A stretch of DNA of 64,000 nucleotides from Pseudomonadota bacterium (GTDB lineage: Bacteria; Pseudomonadota; Alphaproteobacteria; Rhizobiales; Xanthobacteraceae), in assembly GCA_023435725.1 (NCBI GenBank), contig JAEYRD010000097.1:1-64000 (forward strand), written 5' to 3'. The first letter of the stretch is position 1; each line of letters starts with the position of its first letter. The translations under genes were made by a program, and so were the position numbers. Below, piece after piece: positions 62,878 through 64,000 of the stretch. The notes below the pieces were generated by a model. The model worked only from the letters and a program-made list of their open reading frames with translations. It was not told the origin of the DNA and did no database searches.

Positions 62878-62921
62878 CCAGACGACCCTGGCGGTGACCG
62901 TCGCTGGGGTCGTCGTTCTGG
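62878..62921. terminator. Possible bidirectional hairpin between convergent genes
   Basis: CCAGACGACCC pairs with GGGTCGTCGTTCTGG imperfectly across a 17-nt loop. There is no T-run. It sits between the 62788 stop and the tetR remnant on the other strand. Confidence 0.4.
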
Positions 62922-62930
62922 CATTCCTGC

Positions 62931-63125
62931 CTAGCCGCCCTTCTTGTCGAGCACGAGATCGATCGTGTGAGCGGCGATCTTGCGAAGCTGCGGCTCGTCA
63001 CCGAAGGCACGTTCGAGCACCGCGAGGCCCCGCGTCACCGTGATGATGTGCAGCGCTGCAGCCGCGGGGTTGCCGCTGAACTCGCCGCGCTCGGCGCCGG
63101 CCGACAACGTATCCTGGACGAGTTC
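62931..63125 (-). pseudogene. 3' remnant of a TetR-type regulator gene
   Basis: The end of the minus-strand frame (ELVQDTLSAGAERGEFSGNPAAAALHIITV, AVLERAFGDEPQLRKIAAHTIDLVLDKKGG) reads like the C-terminal ligand domain of a TetR regulator. The N-terminal helix-turn-helix is missing; upstream the DNA becomes the 3' part of a divergent tautomerase gene. The exact junction, about 63100-63130, is approximate. Confidence 0.65.
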
Positions 63126-63383
63126 ATGACCATCAGCGAGCTTGACGCAGCAAACTTCCGCTGCGGCAATGCCTACGACGTCAAGCGGGGCGACGACGCC
63201 GTGCCGATCCAGATCACCGTGTTCGTCTCGCGCACCGCGGAGCAGAAGAGGGCACTGTATCGCCGGATCGCGGACCTGCTCGGCGAGAACCCGGGCATCC
63301 GGCCCGAGGACGTGTTCGTCGACGTGCTCGACGCCCCCAAGGAGAACTGGTCCGTCGGCCACGGCCTCGCGCAATTTGCGTGA
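63126..63383 (+). pseudogene. 5'-truncated tautomerase family gene
   Basis: An 85-codon frame encoding the C-terminal two thirds of a tautomerase (SELDAANFRCGNAYDVKRG, FVSRTAEQKRALYRRIADLLGENPGIRPEDVFVDVLDAP, ENWSVGHGLAQFA). Family members have another 40-50 N-terminal residues beginning with the catalytic Pro1; these are absent and no proper start exists. It abuts the tetR remnant head to head, consistent with one deletion that removed both N-termini and the shared promoter. Confidence 0.7.
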
Positions 63384-63400
63384 GGCCGCTGCCGAAACCT

Positions 63401-63850
63401 CTACGGACACCGATCCCAGAAGCCCTGGGTTCGCGTGAAGTCGGTGTAGTACCAGCACAGGCCCGGCGCCGGCGGTTGCCCGGCCCACGCGGCTGCGGTT
63501 GCCGCCGCAACAAAGCCAAGCGCCGCTCCCGCGGCAATCGCACCGCCCGGGCGCCAGGAATAGCGCGGCGGCCGAACCCAGGGACGGGGCCGATGGACCG
63601 GCGGACGGTGGGCGCCGGGTGGACGGTGTGCTCCCGGTGGACGATGCGCGCCCGGAGGGCGGGGTGTCGGCCTATGGGCTCCGGGCGGACGACCACCACC
63701 AGGGCGATGGCCGCCACCCCCGTGCCGCTGCGCACTGAAGTCGGTGACTGAAGCAGCCGGCTCCGCACTCGCAGATGACATCAGGATCGTGGCATCGAGC
63801 GGCCACGCCAGCGCAACGGTCAGCAGACCAACTCCGATTGATCGACGCAT
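63401..63850 (-). CDS. Secreted Pro/His-rich repeat protein
   Basis: A 149-residue protein with a signal peptide (about residues 1-29) followed by a Gly/His/Pro stretch with tandem PPGAHR units, a hydrophobic helix (GAIAAGAALGFVAAATAAAW) and the end GLCWYYTDFTRTQGFWDRCP with two Cys. The C-terminal Trp/Tyr/Cys block is a common ending in bradyrhizobial secreted small proteins. The His/Pro repeats may bind metal. Function unknown. After 63850 to the window end only upstream/promoter DNA is visible. Confidence 0.82.
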   Translation of the reverse strand: MRRSIGVGLLTVALAWPLDATILMSSASAEPAASVTDFSAQRHGGGGHRPGGGRPPGAHRPTPRPPGAHRPPGAHRPPGAHRPPVHRPRPWVRPPRYSWRPGGAIAAGAALGFVAAATAAAWAGQPPAPGLCWYYTDFTRTQGFWDRCP

Positions 63851-64000
63851 TTCATTTCACTCCATGATCAGGCGGATCGAAAACTCCTGCGCGTTTTTGT
63901 CCTTAGGAAGACGCGTGCCGCGCGTTGCAGCAATGCTGTGCTTCGTTGAACGCACTGGACATCGATGACGCACATCATCCATGCGCGACGCAGGTCTCCA

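Noticed and set aside
63214..63768. Minus-strand frame across the tautomerase remnant and the repeat protein
   Set aside because: Arg-rich shadow with no domain.

Overview
This is a high-GC alphaproteobacterial chromosome segment, almost certainly Bradyrhizobium. The proline utilisation flavoenzyme PutA at 12492-15491 has exactly the 999-residue length and the opening residues I remember for the crystallised Bradyrhizobium PutA. The intergenic spaces carry several small palindromic repeat families typical of that genus. I see no tRNA, rRNA, CRISPR array, insertion sequence or prophage. The content is mainly chromosomal metabolism and regulation, with one accessory-looking catabolic stretch at the right end.

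Layout. 0.1-3.1 kb: a divergent SDR/MarR pair around a perfect palindromic operator, a second SDR and a hemolysin III-type membrane protein. 3.3-7.5 kb: the YcjX/YcjF pair and a GT39-type glycosyltransferase. 7.7-11.7 kb: a membrane adenylate/guanylate cyclase with a 2Fe-2S domain, SorAB-like sulfite dehydrogenase and a cold-shock protein. 11.9-17.6 kb: Lrp-type regulator divergent from putA, a CoA transferase and a GST. 17.8-23.4 kb: a micro-protein, a secreted CxxCH protein, a membrane-anchored repeat protein with a strong terminator, and lemA with two TPM-domain genes. 23.5-29.3 kb: enoyl-CoA hydratase, two acyl-CoA dehydrogenases and an orphan molybdenum hydroxylase large subunit. 29.5-36.6 kb: DapA-like aldolase, GGDEF protein, Tat-exported VOC protein, an inactivated HtrA-like protein coupled to a LuxR-type regulator, an OmpR-type two-component pair and a glycine-rich secreted protein. 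36.9-47.6 kb: tex, a ring-opening amidohydrolase (cyanuric acid/barbiturate type) with an amidase, a double-hotdog thioesterase, a PoxB-like enzyme, and dgoA/dgoK.

47.6-61.6 kb is the most interesting part. It holds a flavin-dependent monooxygenase and flavin reductase, a sigma-54 activator, a single-chain acyl-CoA carboxylase, a hydantoin/allantoin-type racemase, a GntR repressor, a complete polyamine-type ABC importer and a PuuE-like deacetylase. Two near-consensus sigma-54 promoters, TGGCACACCGCTTGCT and TGGCACAGTGCTTGCT, sit in front of the monooxygenase and of the ABC operon. I found no others in the intergenic regions I scanned. An inverted repeat about 100 bp upstream of the first one looks like an activator site. 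I infer a sigma-54-controlled uptake and degradation locus for a nitrogenous compound, possibly a cyclic ureide.

61.8-63.9 kb holds two small unknown proteins, a deletion scar joining the 3' parts of a tetR-like gene and a divergent tautomerase gene, and a secreted PPGAHR-repeat protein.
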